From a virus: a stretch of DNA of 30,469 nt. This document shows positions 15,787 through 22,895 of the stretch, piece after piece. The stretch spans positions 1 to 30,469 of IMG/VR virus record IMGVR_UViG_3300017946_000060. One strand, 5' to 3'. Position 1 is the first letter of the stretch. Every line of letters starts with the position of its first letter. Below the pieces are notes generated by a model that did no database searches, had not been told where the DNA came from, and saw only the letters and a program-made list of their open reading frames with translations. Both the position numbers and the translations under genes were made by a program.

Positions 15787-16017
15787 TTGGAAAAAATTGC
15801 CCCGATGAGGAACCAGGGCTAAGAACCAATCAAATTGGTTGGAGATTGACAGCGGCTATAGTATCAGAATCAGGATCAATTTCATGTCAGACATTCACTG
15901 ACAGACTAATCCCTACAAAATCAGCGTATGTACACAGTGAGTTGCGTTTGTTTATTTGCTTTTGTACTCTATCTGGCAATGTAGATTCTGGCTGGAACTG
16001 AACAAGGGAGAAATGCT

Positions 16018-16785
16018 ATGACTAACTCATTGACGAATTCATATGCCCAAACATCTGAGCTACATTTGGTAGCAAAATCGCCGCGGGAAAAAGCAACAAA
16101 AGCATCGTTCGCTGGATGCCCAACTAGCGACAGAAAAATATTTCATCTATCAAAGTGTATTGTTCCGATAAGTTTAGGTGGTAGCAAAGAACATGAGGGC
16201 AACAAATTCGCTGCCACAGTGAAATTAATCAACTCCCACTTCAAGTCATGCTCTTTGCTGATAGTTGATAGTATCTATAGGTACACATTGAAGATCAATT
16301 ATCCCCATGAAACCGACACTATGCTTCTGCAACGCTCGATTGATGCTGGAGATCAATGGTTGGAAAGAAATGAAACTGCATGCAAGTCGCTGACCATACC
16401 TCACCGAATAATCAGGTGGGACGAATATCTGAAACACAAAAACTTCAACAAACACTACAACATAGTGTCAGAGCTATACAAAAAAGACGCTTCGTACAAG
16501 AAAGCATTGGATGATAGCACCGAAGAATACCTGACACGACATTTCCACGCAAATCCTGAACCGCGGTTTATCTCATACGAGGATGCTTTCCAATGCTGCA
16601 TCAATTATCTGAAAGAAGAATGTGCTTGTGTTTGCGTATTTGGTGGCGATTCGTTTGAGGAGTATGAATTTCAAGTATATCCAACAATGTTGACAACAGC
16701 TTTGATAGCTAACTACGAAAGGTTCATCAAACCAAATTATCCAAATTTGCTAAGACCGGTATCGCTACGGTTCCACAAAAAATGA
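16018..16785 (+). CDS. tRNA-dependent cyclodipeptide synthase (CDPS), XYP subfamily
   Basis: The 255-residue enzyme should join two aminoacyl groups taken from aminoacyl-tRNAs into a cyclic dipeptide (diketopiperazine) in the cytoplasm. The Rossmann-like core starts at about residue 44. Catalytic Ser52 sits in PISLGG, followed by HEGNKFAATVKLI as in other gammaproteobacterial members. The helix INYLKEE carries Tyr197 and, four residues on, Glu201, equivalent to AlbC Tyr178/Glu182. Tyr221-Pro222 (QVYPT) is 24 residues after Tyr197, exactly the AlbC Tyr178-Tyr202 spacing. A Gly at the '40' position plus YP places it in the XYP subfamily rather than NYH. Start ATG 16018 has AAGGGAG upstream. The next gene, a LuxR-type regulator, begins 10 bp on. 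Product amino acids cannot be predicted safely. Confidence 0.88.
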   Translation: MTNSLTNSYAQTSELHLVAKSPREKATKASFAGCPTSDRKIFHLSKCIVPISLGGSKEHEGNKFAATVKLINSHFKSCSLLIVDSIYRYTLKINYPHETDTMLLQRSIDAGDQWLERNETACKSLTIPHRIIRWDEYLKHKNFNKHYNIVSELYKKDASYKKALDDSTEEYLTRHFHANPEPRFISYEDAFQCCINYLKEECACVCVFGGDSFEEYEFQVYPTMLTTALIANYERFIKPNYPNLLRPVSLRFHKK

Positions 16786-16795
16786 TGAGCAACAC

Positions 16796-17425
16796 ATGAA
16801 GAATCTTTCAGCAAACACTATGTTCTACAACGCCACAGGCCATGTGTATTGGAAAAACAAGTATGGGGTATATCTAGGGTGCAACAGTAATCAAGCACAC
16901 ACATTGGGACTAGAGAGCCCAGCAGAAATAATTGGAAAAAGTGATTTCGATTTGTTGTGGAAAAACGATGCTGTGATTTGCAGAAAAAACGATCTATATG
17001 TTGTTGATTCTGGCAAACCGGAAATTGTCGAAGAAAAAACAACCATCAACGATCAATGCGTTACCTATCAAAGCCACAAAATACCACTGATCAACAAACA
17101 CAATGTCATCATAGGCGTATTTGGTATCTCAACCGATATTTCAGATTGCGTGCGGTTGCCCCCAAAAAACAACGTCACCCCAGAAGAACATGAACAATCT
17201 AGAAACATAGCTTTCAATAATCTATCACCACAAGAACTGATAGTGCTGAAAATGCTGGCTGCTGGGAAACCAAGAAAGGTAATCTCCAAGGAAATGGGGT
17301 TATCGATCAAGACTGTTGACACCTATCGTTCACGTATATTTGGAAAGCTAAATATCAAGAACAACATTGAGCTAATGCACTTCATCATTAGGAATAATTT
17401 GCGACATTTGATTCCGTGGGTGTAG
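16796..17425 (+). CDS. PAS-LuxR transcriptional regulator
   Basis: A 209-residue regulator. The PAS domain covers about 8-118 (GHVYWKNKYGVYLGCN, IIGKSDFDLLW, and the closing VIIGVFGISTDIS strand), able to bind a small ligand or cofactor. A linker follows, then a LuxR/FixJ-type HTH at 142-205 (NNLSPQELIVLKMLAAGKPRK; GLSIKTVDTYRSRIFGKL). There is no receiver domain, so it is probably controlled by the PAS ligand rather than phosphorylation. Proteins of this layout are common in Legionella and Coxiella relatives. Ten bases after the CDPS stop, it is surely co-transcribed with it. The hairpin repeats downstream or the palindromes upstream of the CDPS gene may be its targets. Whether it senses the CDPS product is untested. 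Confidence 0.88.
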   Translation: MKNLSANTMFYNATGHVYWKNKYGVYLGCNSNQAHTLGLESPAEIIGKSDFDLLWKNDAVICRKNDLYVVDSGKPEIVEEKTTINDQCVTYQSHKIPLINKHNVIIGVFGISTDISDCVRLPPKNNVTPEEHEQSRNIAFNNLSPQELIVLKMLAAGKPRKVISKEMGLSIKTVDTYRSRIFGKLNIKNNIELMHFIIRNNLRHLIPWV

Positions 17426-17443
17426 ATCGATAGCAGATAGTCG

Positions 17444-17534
17444 GCCAAAATACGATCTATTGGGTCACTTTTGGCTGAGTATACGCTATACTGTGCCAAA
17501 ACATACTATCTCATGCCACTTTTGGCGCAGTATA
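17444..17534. repeat. Paired hairpin/direct-repeat block after the PAS-LuxR gene
   Basis: Two hairpins with identical 7-bp arms, GCCAAAA/TTTTGGC, lie at 17444-17475 and 17495-17526. Each is followed by a copy of CACTTTTGGC-NN-AGTATA (17466-17483 and 17517-17534). Between them is a perfect palindrome, AGTATA-CGC-TATACT (17478-17492). This may be a regulator-binding array or a duplicated terminator-like element; no T-run follows. Confidence 0.6.
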
Positions 17535-17540
17535 GCCAAG

Positions 17541-17602
17541 TGGGCTGGCGGCAGGGATTTCACCTGCACCTCCCGAATACAGTCCAGGGCTCTATTGCCA
17601 GC
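17541..17602 (-). tRNA. Degenerate tRNA-like sequence lacking most of the D arm
   Basis: On the minus strand GCTGGCA (17602-17596) pairs with CGCCAGC (17550-17544; one mismatch) and is followed directly by CCA. The T arm is intact (GCAGG, TGAAATC, CCTGC). Where a D arm should be there is only ATAGAGC, as if about 11 bases were lost between two AG repeats. An anticodon-like stem (CCTGG/TCGGG) has a 7-base loop, but the usual U33 is missing, so no anticodon is assigned. Probably a tRNA pseudogene or a non-translational tRNA. Confidence 0.4.
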
Positions 17603-17608
17603 AGACGA

Positions 17609-17673
17609 GTCACCAAAGGGGATCGAACCCCCGCCAACTGCAAGCAGTTATCCTACCATTGGAATATGGCAAC
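17609..17673 (-). tRNA. Degenerate tRNA-like sequence with shortened anticodon arm (Cys-like)
   Basis: Acceptor GTTGCCA (17673-17667) pairs over seven positions with TGGTGAC (17615-17609), including two G-U pairs. The D arm TTCC-AATGGTA-GGAT has the normal GG, and the T arm GGGGG-TTCGATC-CCCTT is canonical. The anticodon arm is about 5-6 bases too short (ACTGCTTGCAGT). It could derive from a Cys(GCA) arm by deletion between two GCA repeats. A further 5' tRNA-like fragment (GCTGGTGTAGCTTAG) lies just upstream at about 17687-17706. Confidence 0.45.
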
Positions 17674-17718
17674 GACATCCACCAGCAACGCTAAGCTACA
17701 CCAGCCACAGATAGCATA

Positions 17719-17946
17719 TCATTTATTGCAGTATTCTTCGATAGCTTGACGAACTATATCTGCCATACATACCTTTTCTTTGTTAGCTACATTGTTAGCT
17801 GCAATCTTAGCAATGAACAACAGATGAAACTCCTCTGGCAAATTAATGTTTAGCTGATTTCGTTTAGGTTTATTGCCTATCCATTTGTCGCCACTACATG
17901 GCTGCTGTGTTTTCTTAGCGGTTGGATTAATCGTGAATTTTTTCAT
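17719..17946 (-). CDS. Ribbon-helix-helix protein, probable ParB-equivalent partner of ParA
   Basis: A 75-residue protein with a basic, Lys/Asn-rich N-terminus (1-30) and a ribbon-helix-helix fold at 31-73: strand NQLNINLP, helix EEFHLLFIAKIAANNV, helix MADIVRQAIEEYC. This matches the layout of small centromere-binding proteins (ParG/Omega type) encoded just after type Ib ParA, and the basic tail could stimulate the ATPase. It starts at ATG 17946, 51 bp after the parA stop. The gap holds an operator-like copy (17977-17994). It could also be a stand-alone repressor of the sigma promoter, which carries matching sites. Confidence 0.75.
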   Translation of the reverse strand: MKKFTINPTAKKTQQPCSGDKWIGNKPKRNQLNINLPEEFHLLFIAKIAANNVANKEKVCMADIVRQAIEEYCNK

Positions 17947-17976
17947 GTTTACCTCGTATAGATATGTAGATTGATA

Positions 17977-17994
17977 GATATCTAGGCGTATAGG
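17977..17994. promoter_or_regulatory. Operator/centromere-like site between parA and the RHH gene
   Basis: GATATCTAGGCGTATAGG, whose complement begins CCTATACGCCTAG, resembles the CCTATACAYCTATAC core found upstream of parA and at the sigma promoter. A further partial copy, CGTATAGATATGTAGA, lies at 17955-17970. Confidence 0.45.
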
Positions 17995-17997
17995 ACT

Positions 17998-18654
17998 CTA
18001 TACATTACTCATTATTTTCTCATAGAGCACCAAGATTTCTTTGCTGGCAAGTCCTTCTTTGTCATTTTCTTGAACCGCTAATCCCATAGCTGCCGCCTCT
18101 GAAAAAATTACCCTATGAGAAATTTTGCAATCTAATACAGGTATCTTGAGATCTATTTTTTGCTCTATCTCAACTATAGCTTCTTGGATATCTCGACCAA
18201 TTACCGAGTTACTTTTCTTCATGTTGATCATCAAGAAGAACTTGAGATTAGGCTTGTACATCATTGCCTCTTTGAGCGTAATGAAAGTTCCTTCACTTGC
18301 CCAGATGTCAAATGGGGAAGGGGTGCAGGGAACGATGATAATGTCAGACGCAAGAACAGCAGATTTAGCTATATCGGTTGTGCGCGGTGGAGAATCAATT
18401 ATCACCATATCGTAGCCTTTAGCGTTTGCTGGCAAATCTCTATGTAAGGTCATTTTGGGCATAGCCATCAATGCAAGATTGGCTGGCAGCTCTTGGTGAC
18501 GATGGTCTGACCATTCCATGATCGATAATTGAGGGTCAGCATCCACAATTAATGTTTTTTTGCCTAATTTTGCGCTTTGATGTGCAACGCAGATAGCTAA
18601 CGTAGATTTACCTACTCCACCCTTCTGGTTAACGAATCCAGTAGTTATCGTCAT
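17998..18654 (-). CDS. parA: ParA-family partition ATPase (type Ib)
   Basis: 218 residues starting at ATG 18654 with AGGAG seven bases upstream. The deviant Walker A motif QKGGVGKSTLA lies at 9-19, Walker A' VDADPQ near 39-44, and Walker B MVIIDSPP near 83-90. The protein lacks an N-terminal HTH, so it is the short plasmid type Ib. ParA forms ATP-dependent gradients on the nucleoid that move plasmid copies to daughter cells. The RHH protein encoded next is the presumed adaptor. Its presence with virion genes implies low-copy extrachromosomal maintenance of the element. Confidence 0.9.
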   Translation of the reverse strand: MTITTGFVNQKGGVGKSTLAICVAHQSAKLGKKTLIVDADPQLSIMEWSDHRHQELPANLALMAMPKMTLHRDLPANAKGYDMVIIDSPPRTTDIAKSAVLASDIIIVPCTPSPFDIWASEGTFITLKEAMMYKPNLKFFLMINMKKSNSVIGRDIQEAIVEIEQKIDLKIPVLDCKISHRVIFSEAAAMGLAVQENDKEGLASKEILVLYEKIMSNV

Positions 18655-18681
18655 TGTTTTTCTCCTATATGTTTATGTACA

Positions 18682-18708
18682 GATATCTAGTATCCTATAC
18701 ATCTATAC
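18682..18708. promoter_or_regulatory. Operator/centromere-like site upstream of parA
   Basis: GATATCTAG (18682-18690) followed by CCTATACATCTATAC (18694-18708). Over 23 bp it matches the right arm of the sigma-promoter operator at about 18 positions. It lies 28-54 bp before the parA start, where it could serve as both autoregulatory operator and centromere. Confidence 0.6.
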
Positions 18709-18829
18709 ACGAATAGCAAGCACTATTTTGCAACCTGATGCAACCGTATCCATTTTGGAAACAGTTGCATAGACATTCCCGCTAAATATCTACATAATAT
18801 TTGCTGATATAGATTGAGGATAAGTACTA

Positions 18830-19690
18830 ATGAGTATGGATTTTTCCAAACCTATATTTGCATTGCTAACTGACATTCACCTGAACTTTTTGGCACTGTC
18901 TGAAAGAAGGAAGTTCTACAAAGAGATAAACGCGTGCAGTGCTACCCATGTGTTGATCACAGGTGATATAGCTGAGGCTACATCTTTGGAAATGATACTT
19001 ACTGAGATAAATGAATATATCAACAAAAAAATTTTTTTCGTACTAGGAAACCACGATTACTATGACGGTGAGATTGCCGAGGTGAAGAACTTAATATGCA
19101 AAATATCCACACTGAATGTTAACTATACTACGGTGGGTTTGCCTGATGCAATCTGGTTGTTTGGCAGTGATAGTTGGGCAGACGGCAGGTATGGAGATTA
19201 CATAAATAGTGACGTAATAATGAATGATAGTCAGCTAATATATGATTTACATATTTCATACAAAATTGGCAAACGTGAACTACTAAACAAAATGCAAGAA
19301 CTTGCCGACAGAGATGCTAATCAGCTGAAAGAAAAACTATGGAACAATATCCAAAATACCCATTCCGAACGCGATCACGATCTGTTTATTGTGCTCACAC
19401 ATATACCTCCATTCCCAGAAGTATGCAAATACAATGGCCGATACACAAAAAAAGAGTGGCTACCATTCTTTTCATGCAAGGCAACTGGAGACGTATTGCT
19501 TGAATTTGCAAAAGAAAATCCTGGCATCAATATTCTAGTGTTATGCGGGCATACTCATTCGGCAGCTCAATACCAGGCATTACCAAATCTGCTAGTCAAA
19601 TGCGGCGGATCGGAGTACTATAAGCCAAAAATACAAAAAATATTTAACAAAAATAATTTGAGGTTTGACAAAAAAAATGAACACAAATAA
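18830..19690 (+). CDS. Calcineurin-like metallophosphoesterase
   Basis: 286 residues, ATG 18830 with GAGGA about nine bases upstream. All five metal-site motifs are present: TDIH (Asp15, His17), TGDI (Asp46), GNHD (Asn74-His75-Asp76), THIPPF (His191) and GHTH (240-243). It should bind two metals and cleave phosphoester bonds. The size and the inserted helical segment at 135-180 resemble bacterial 'serine/threonine phosphatase or nuclease' members, with no recognition domain visible. It is the first gene of the plus-strand block and overlaps the exonuclease gene by 14 bases, so the two may act together on nucleic acid or nucleotides. Confidence 0.85.
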   Translation: MSMDFSKPIFALLTDIHLNFLALSERRKFYKEINACSATHVLITGDIAEATSLEMILTEINEYINKKIFFVLGNHDYYDGEIAEVKNLICKISTLNVNYTTVGLPDAIWLFGSDSWADGRYGDYINSDVIMNDSQLIYDLHISYKIGKRELLNKMQELADRDANQLKEKLWNNIQNTHSERDHDLFIVLTHIPPFPEVCKYNGRYTKKEWLPFFSCKATGDVLLEFAKENPGINILVLCGHTHSAAQYQALPNLLVKCGGSEYYKPKIQKIFNKNNLRFDKKNEHK

Positions 19691-20486
19691 CAAACAAATA
19701 TTTGATTACTTCTGCGTGCTGGATTTTGAAGCTACATGCCAAGAGAGCAACAAAGACTACACAATGGAAATAATTGAATTTCCGTCTGTGATGATTAATA
19801 CAAATACATTGCAGATTGAAGGAACATTTCAGATGTATGTGAAGCCAATTGTTAATCCGATTTTATCTAATTATTGCACAAATCTCACTGGAATAACTCA
19901 AGAACAAGTAGATGATGCAGATGATTTTTCAGAGGTATTGAAACAGTTTACTACATGGATATCCACCTATGGATCAAACATATTATTCATCACCTGTGGA
20001 GATTGGGACCTGAAAACCATGCTTCCAAACCAATGTGGCATTAGTAATCTATCGAAGCTAGGATTATTTATAGAGATGCCAGAAATGTTTAGCTCCTGGT
20101 GCAACATCAAAAAAATGTACAATAGATATTATTCCGAGAAAGTGCGCGGAATTCGTGCTATGAAAGAAATAAACAGTGGTACCTATTTTAATGTTGGCAA
20201 AGAAAATCATCAGCAAAATCACTATTATCGCGTACAAGGAATGAAAAGCTTGCTGAATAGATTAGGTTTGCCATTGATAGGCAGAAAGCATAGTGGAATA
20301 GATGATAGCAGAAACATAGCAGCCGCTACAGTGAAGATGTGCCAAGATGGGTGTGTATTCGAGTACACACAGCCGAAAAGAAATATTGGCGATGAATTAA
20401 TAGAAGGACTTCGAGCTATTCTGCGTGGAGAAGGCAAAAGAACTGAAATAAAACTTGAAGAAACAGGCACTGATGATGCGAACTGA
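19677..20486 (+). CDS. DEDDh 3'-5' exonuclease (ERI-1/KapD-like)
   Basis: About 269 residues from ATG 19677. Motif Exo I is LDFEAT (Asp16, Glu18), Exo II is CGDWDL (Asp109 or Asp111), and Exo III is HSGIDD (His205 and Asp210, the HxxxxD of the DEDDh class). CxxLTGIxQxxVDxA (TNLTGITQEQVDDA, about 68-81) is typical of the ERI-1-like branch, whose members trim RNA 3' ends. A helical segment replaces part of the domain at 125-185. An in-frame TTG at 19665 is possible but sits only one base from GAGG. It may degrade or process host or phage RNA. Overlaps both neighbours by 14 bases. Confidence 0.85.
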   Translation: MNTNNKQIFDYFCVLDFEATCQESNKDYTMEIIEFPSVMINTNTLQIEGTFQMYVKPIVNPILSNYCTNLTGITQEQVDDADDFSEVLKQFTTWISTYGSNILFITCGDWDLKTMLPNQCGISNLSKLGLFIEMPEMFSSWCNIKKMYNRYYSEKVRGIRAMKEINSGTYFNVGKENHQQNHYYRVQGMKSLLNRLGLPLIGRKHSGIDDSRNIAAATVKMCQDGCVFEYTQPKRNIGDELIEGLRAILRGEGKRTEIKLEETGTDDAN

Positions 20487-20829
20487 ACTGGAGTTAATTG
20501 AAGAGAAGAAACAAAAATTAACTGAACTTCTCCAACGACATATCGAGCAATTTGATCAAAGATTCGATAAATTACTGCCAACCAATGGTGTGTACAAAGG
20601 TGAAATTGTGATAAAAGCAACTGTATACAAACTAACAAAAGAATATATTCAGTTAACCATACCTGATATTAACAAGACTCCGAACCTAATACATCAAGGT
20701 TTGTTTGCTAAGGCAACTCCTGAACAGATTGCGGAAAGAATAGTTGACAAGGCATTTGAGTTTGCTCACGAAGATGTAGAAAAAAATACAGCTAAATATT
20801 TGGCAGAGTTGGTAGATAGTACTCATTAA
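20473..20829 (+). CDS. Unknown protein, translationally coupled to the exonuclease
   Basis: 118 residues from the ATG pair at 20473/20476, overlapping the end of the exonuclease gene by 14 bases. The first 35 residues are coiled coil (ELELIEEKKQKLTELLQRHI). The middle is beta-rich (GEIVIKATVYKLTKEYIQLTIPD), and the end is helical and acidic. An upstream in-frame TTG at 20455 lacks support. No family is recognised; position suggests an accessory subunit of the preceding nuclease pair. Confidence 0.6.
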   Translation: MMRTELELIEEKKQKLTELLQRHIEQFDQRFDKLLPTNGVYKGEIVIKATVYKLTKEYIQLTIPDINKTPNLIHQGLFAKATPEQIAERIVDKAFEFAHEDVEKNTAKYLAELVDSTH

Positions 20830-20856
20830 TTTAGTATGCTTAATTGGTGACAGATA

Positions 20857-21321
20857 ATGAATAGAAAAAAAACTGAAAGAACAAAGACCGAGAGAAGGAA
20901 GATTGCTGGCACATCCTCCTGGGGCAAAAGGAAAACAAAAATTAAATACTACAAAGCTCCATGGCATGTAAAAAAAGTATATCCAATGAGCAATTACTGT
21001 TTGTTAGTTGAGTTTGATGATGGAAATATTGTAACATATTGCACAAAACATTTGATATTTGGTGAAAATCCAGGAGTATTTGCTAGGTTGAAAGATGTGG
21101 TAAATTTCAACAAAGTCCGAGTAATAGATGGCGCAGTTACCTGGATGATTCATCCAATCGATGAAAACGGAATTGCAGACGAATACAATTGCATTGATGT
21201 ATGTCCTGAGACTATGCATGAAGTAGCTATGTGTGGCGAAGCTACCAAAGAATGGCCAAGCGTGTGGGTATCAAAATTAGGAATGAAAAGGAATAAAAAA
21301 AATAATGACAATAACAGATAA
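20857..21321 (+). CDS. DUF2442 domain protein
   Basis: 154 residues. A basic N-terminal extension (Lys/Arg/Thr-rich, 1-35) precedes a DUF2442-like fold at about 37-120: VKKVYPMSNYCLLVEFDDGN, then VFARLKDVVNFNKVRVIDGAVTWM and CIDVCPETMHE, which follow the family pattern of 'V..V.p...y.L.v.F.DG......d...lL..g.f..Ld...F..v.v..g...W.......p..l'. These small proteins are often near toxin-antitoxin or phage genes; their biochemical role is not established. The basic extension suggests nucleic-acid binding. Confidence 0.7.
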   Translation: MNRKKTERTKTERRKIAGTSSWGKRKTKIKYYKAPWHVKKVYPMSNYCLLVEFDDGNIVTYCTKHLIFGENPGVFARLKDVVNFNKVRVIDGAVTWMIHPIDENGIADEYNCIDVCPETMHEVAMCGEATKEWPSVWVSKLGMKRNKKNNDNNR

Positions 21322-21550
21322 GAAGGAATGGTTTAGAAAAATAGATGATTTGTTAAATGACTTAGAAAATTTGGCTCTTAACAAAGAAGATATAACTAGA
21401 AGAGACAAAAGCGTATTTAGTTTCATCGCCCATATATTCGAACCAAGATATAAATGTATACAAGAAATGAGAATAGCATCTAATAGAATTGAAGATGCTA
21501 TTCATGATATTCATAACCACTATAAGTATGATCCGAAAGATATTATATGA
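21305..21550 (+). CDS. Small unknown protein, paralogue of the next gene
   Basis: 81 residues, helical and charged. ATG 21305 overlaps the previous gene by 17 bases. Its first 40 residues (KIDDLLNDLENLALNKEDI) align with those of the next ORF (KINDLLKDLEMLALDGEDA), so the two arose by tandem duplication. Function unknown. Confidence 0.55.
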   Translation: MTITDKKEWFRKIDDLLNDLENLALNKEDITRRDKSVFSFIAHIFEPRYKCIQEMRIASNRIEDAIHDIHNHYKYDPKDII

Positions 21551-21792
21551 ACATAGACAAAAATGAACTCTACAAAAAAATAAATGATTTGTTAAAAGAC
21601 TTAGAAATGTTAGCATTAGATGGAGAAGATGCAGCAAAAGACAAAAAAAGTTTATTTAATTGGGCTGTTACATTTGTTCTTTCATCAGGAATTGTGAATG
21701 TGAAAAAAATGAGAGAAACATTTGCTGAACTTGAGAGACTAAAAAAAGATCTGCGTTTGTCATATGACGAATGCAACAAACAATCGAGATAA
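21547..21792 (+). CDS. Small unknown protein, tandem paralogue
   Basis: 81 residues. The start codon overlaps the stop of the preceding paralogue (ATGA), so translation is coupled. The N-terminal half matches the previous gene. The C-terminal half differs, with a hydrophobic patch (SLFNWAVTFVLSSGIVNV) and a charged end. No family recognised. Confidence 0.55.
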   Translation: MNIDKNELYKKINDLLKDLEMLALDGEDAAKDKKSLFNWAVTFVLSSGIVNVKKMRETFAELERLKKDLRLSYDECNKQSR

Positions 21793-21810
21793 ATAAATGA
21801 GGAGAATGCT

Positions 21811-22458
21811 ATGACAGATGAATTAAACTCAGAAAACACAAAAAAATATTTACAAGAATATAATGATGCAATCAAAGAAGGCAAACCTATAAATAATCCT
21901 AGCTTCTGGGGTGGTTTCAATGATGGAGTAAAATATGCTCGTCTAGCAATTGTTGAGCAATTATTGTCAACACGTAACAATTTAACACTAGATGAATTGG
22001 CAGCAGCAACATTCCTAAACAAAGAAGCAGTGCTTGGTATACAAGACAAACTAATAAACAATGAAACAGAAAGACAAAAAAACAAGAATAATCTAAATGA
22101 AAGAATGGTTGAAAATGAAAGATTTAGCAAGGGAATAATTGGACTGCAAGCTGCAAAAATGGTTGAGCAAAAAAAAGATATATTATTTTTATTCAAGCAC
22201 ATCGACAAATTGAATGATGCCCAAGATCGCATAAGCAATTTTCTAACTTCCACTAAAGATCTTGTGTGGTGTGAGAATGATACTAAAGAAAGAAATCGAA
22301 TATATTCTGATGCGTTGCAAAACATACATGATGTCATAGATGACTATGCTGATGCGTATGTAGGTGGAGATATAAACAAATACCTAGATGTAGTGAAAAA
22401 ATATGCAGAACTAACTGTGCCAGACGAAAACACTGATGAGCATGCGCATGATGAATAA
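21811..22458 (+). CDS. Helical unknown protein (215 residues)
   Basis: Strong Shine-Dalgarno GAGGAG eight bases before ATG 21811. The protein is Asn/Lys/Glu-rich and almost wholly helical, with coiled-coil propensity at 75-150 (NETERQKNKNNLNERMVENE). The C-terminus is acidic and His-containing. It looks like a phage-specific protein; no catalytic motif is visible. It has a separate ribosome-binding site, so it is well translated. Confidence 0.6.
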   Translation: MTDELNSENTKKYLQEYNDAIKEGKPINNPSFWGGFNDGVKYARLAIVEQLLSTRNNLTLDELAAATFLNKEAVLGIQDKLINNETERQKNKNNLNERMVENERFSKGIIGLQAAKMVEQKKDILFLFKHIDKLNDAQDRISNFLTSTKDLVWCENDTKERNRIYSDALQNIHDVIDDYADAYVGGDINKYLDVVKKYAELTVPDENTDEHAHDE

Positions 22459-22624
22459 CAAAAGACCAATGGTCACAGTTAGTTTCTGGATTCCTAAAGA
22501 ACTATTGATGTGGCTAATTAGCAAAGCAAAACTAAATCATTTGCCATTGCGAATATATATTGTATATTTATTGATGGAGTGTTGTCCAAAAAATGTCGTC
22601 AAACAAACAAACAACACCAACTAG
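22436..22624 (+). CDS. Small ribbon-helix-helix-like DNA-binding protein
   Basis: 62 residues; ATG 22436 overlaps the previous gene by 23 bases (ATGs at 22442 and 22448 are alternatives). MVTVSFWIPKELLMWLISKAK then LPLRIYIVYLLMECC has the strand-helix-helix layout of Arc/MetJ-type repressors. It is followed by, and overlaps, an AlpA-like gene, which suggests a regulatory pair. Confidence 0.5.
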   Translation: MSMRMMNNKRPMVTVSFWIPKELLMWLISKAKLNHLPLRIYIVYLLMECCPKNVVKQTNNTN

Positions 22625-22895
22625 ACGCGCACTATCATGCAAAGAGGCAGCTACATACATAGGCATGGGGACATCCTGGTTAGCTCATGGCAGAGTTGAA
22701 GGTTCCAGGCTAAACAGAACACCGCATCCACCATTTATCAAAATTGGAAGATCAATTAAATATTTAGTGGAAGACTTGGATACATGGTTAGACAGTTTCA
22801 GAAAACTAGATAACTTGGCTCAGTTGTCTGTGACAAGCATGTATACGGATGAATGGATATCGCGCAATCAGAAAAGCGATCCGAAAGTGTTTTAG
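22593..22895 (+). CDS. AlpA/excisionase-like winged helix-turn-helix protein
   Basis: 100 residues from ATG 22593. After a Thr-rich lead, SCKEAATYIGMGTSWLAHGR (15-34), then PHPPFIKIGRSIKYLVEDLDTWLD (45-68), matches the MerR-like HTH of phage excisionases and AlpA regulators: HTH, wing with the 'P.ikiGrsirY....L..Wl' signature. It overlaps the RHH-like gene by 32 bases. With no integrase in the window it is more likely a transcriptional regulator than an excisionase. Confidence 0.75.
   Translation: MSSNKQTTPTRRALSCKEAATYIGMGTSWLAHGRVEGSRLNRTPHPPFIKIGRSIKYLVEDLDTWLDSFRKLDNLAQLSVTSMYTDEWISRNQKSDPKVF

Noticed and set aside
17460-17749. Two overlapping plus-strand ORFs of 84 and 92 codons
   Set aside because: They are antisense to the tRNA-like sequences and lie over hairpin repeats. 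The composition is that of translated tRNA.
21570-22337. Long minus-strand ORF (255 codons) opposite the 21547 and 21811 genes
   Set aside because: The plus-strand genes have strong start signals and coupling. The minus frame is a Phe/Ser-rich shadow of Lys/Glu-rich coding.
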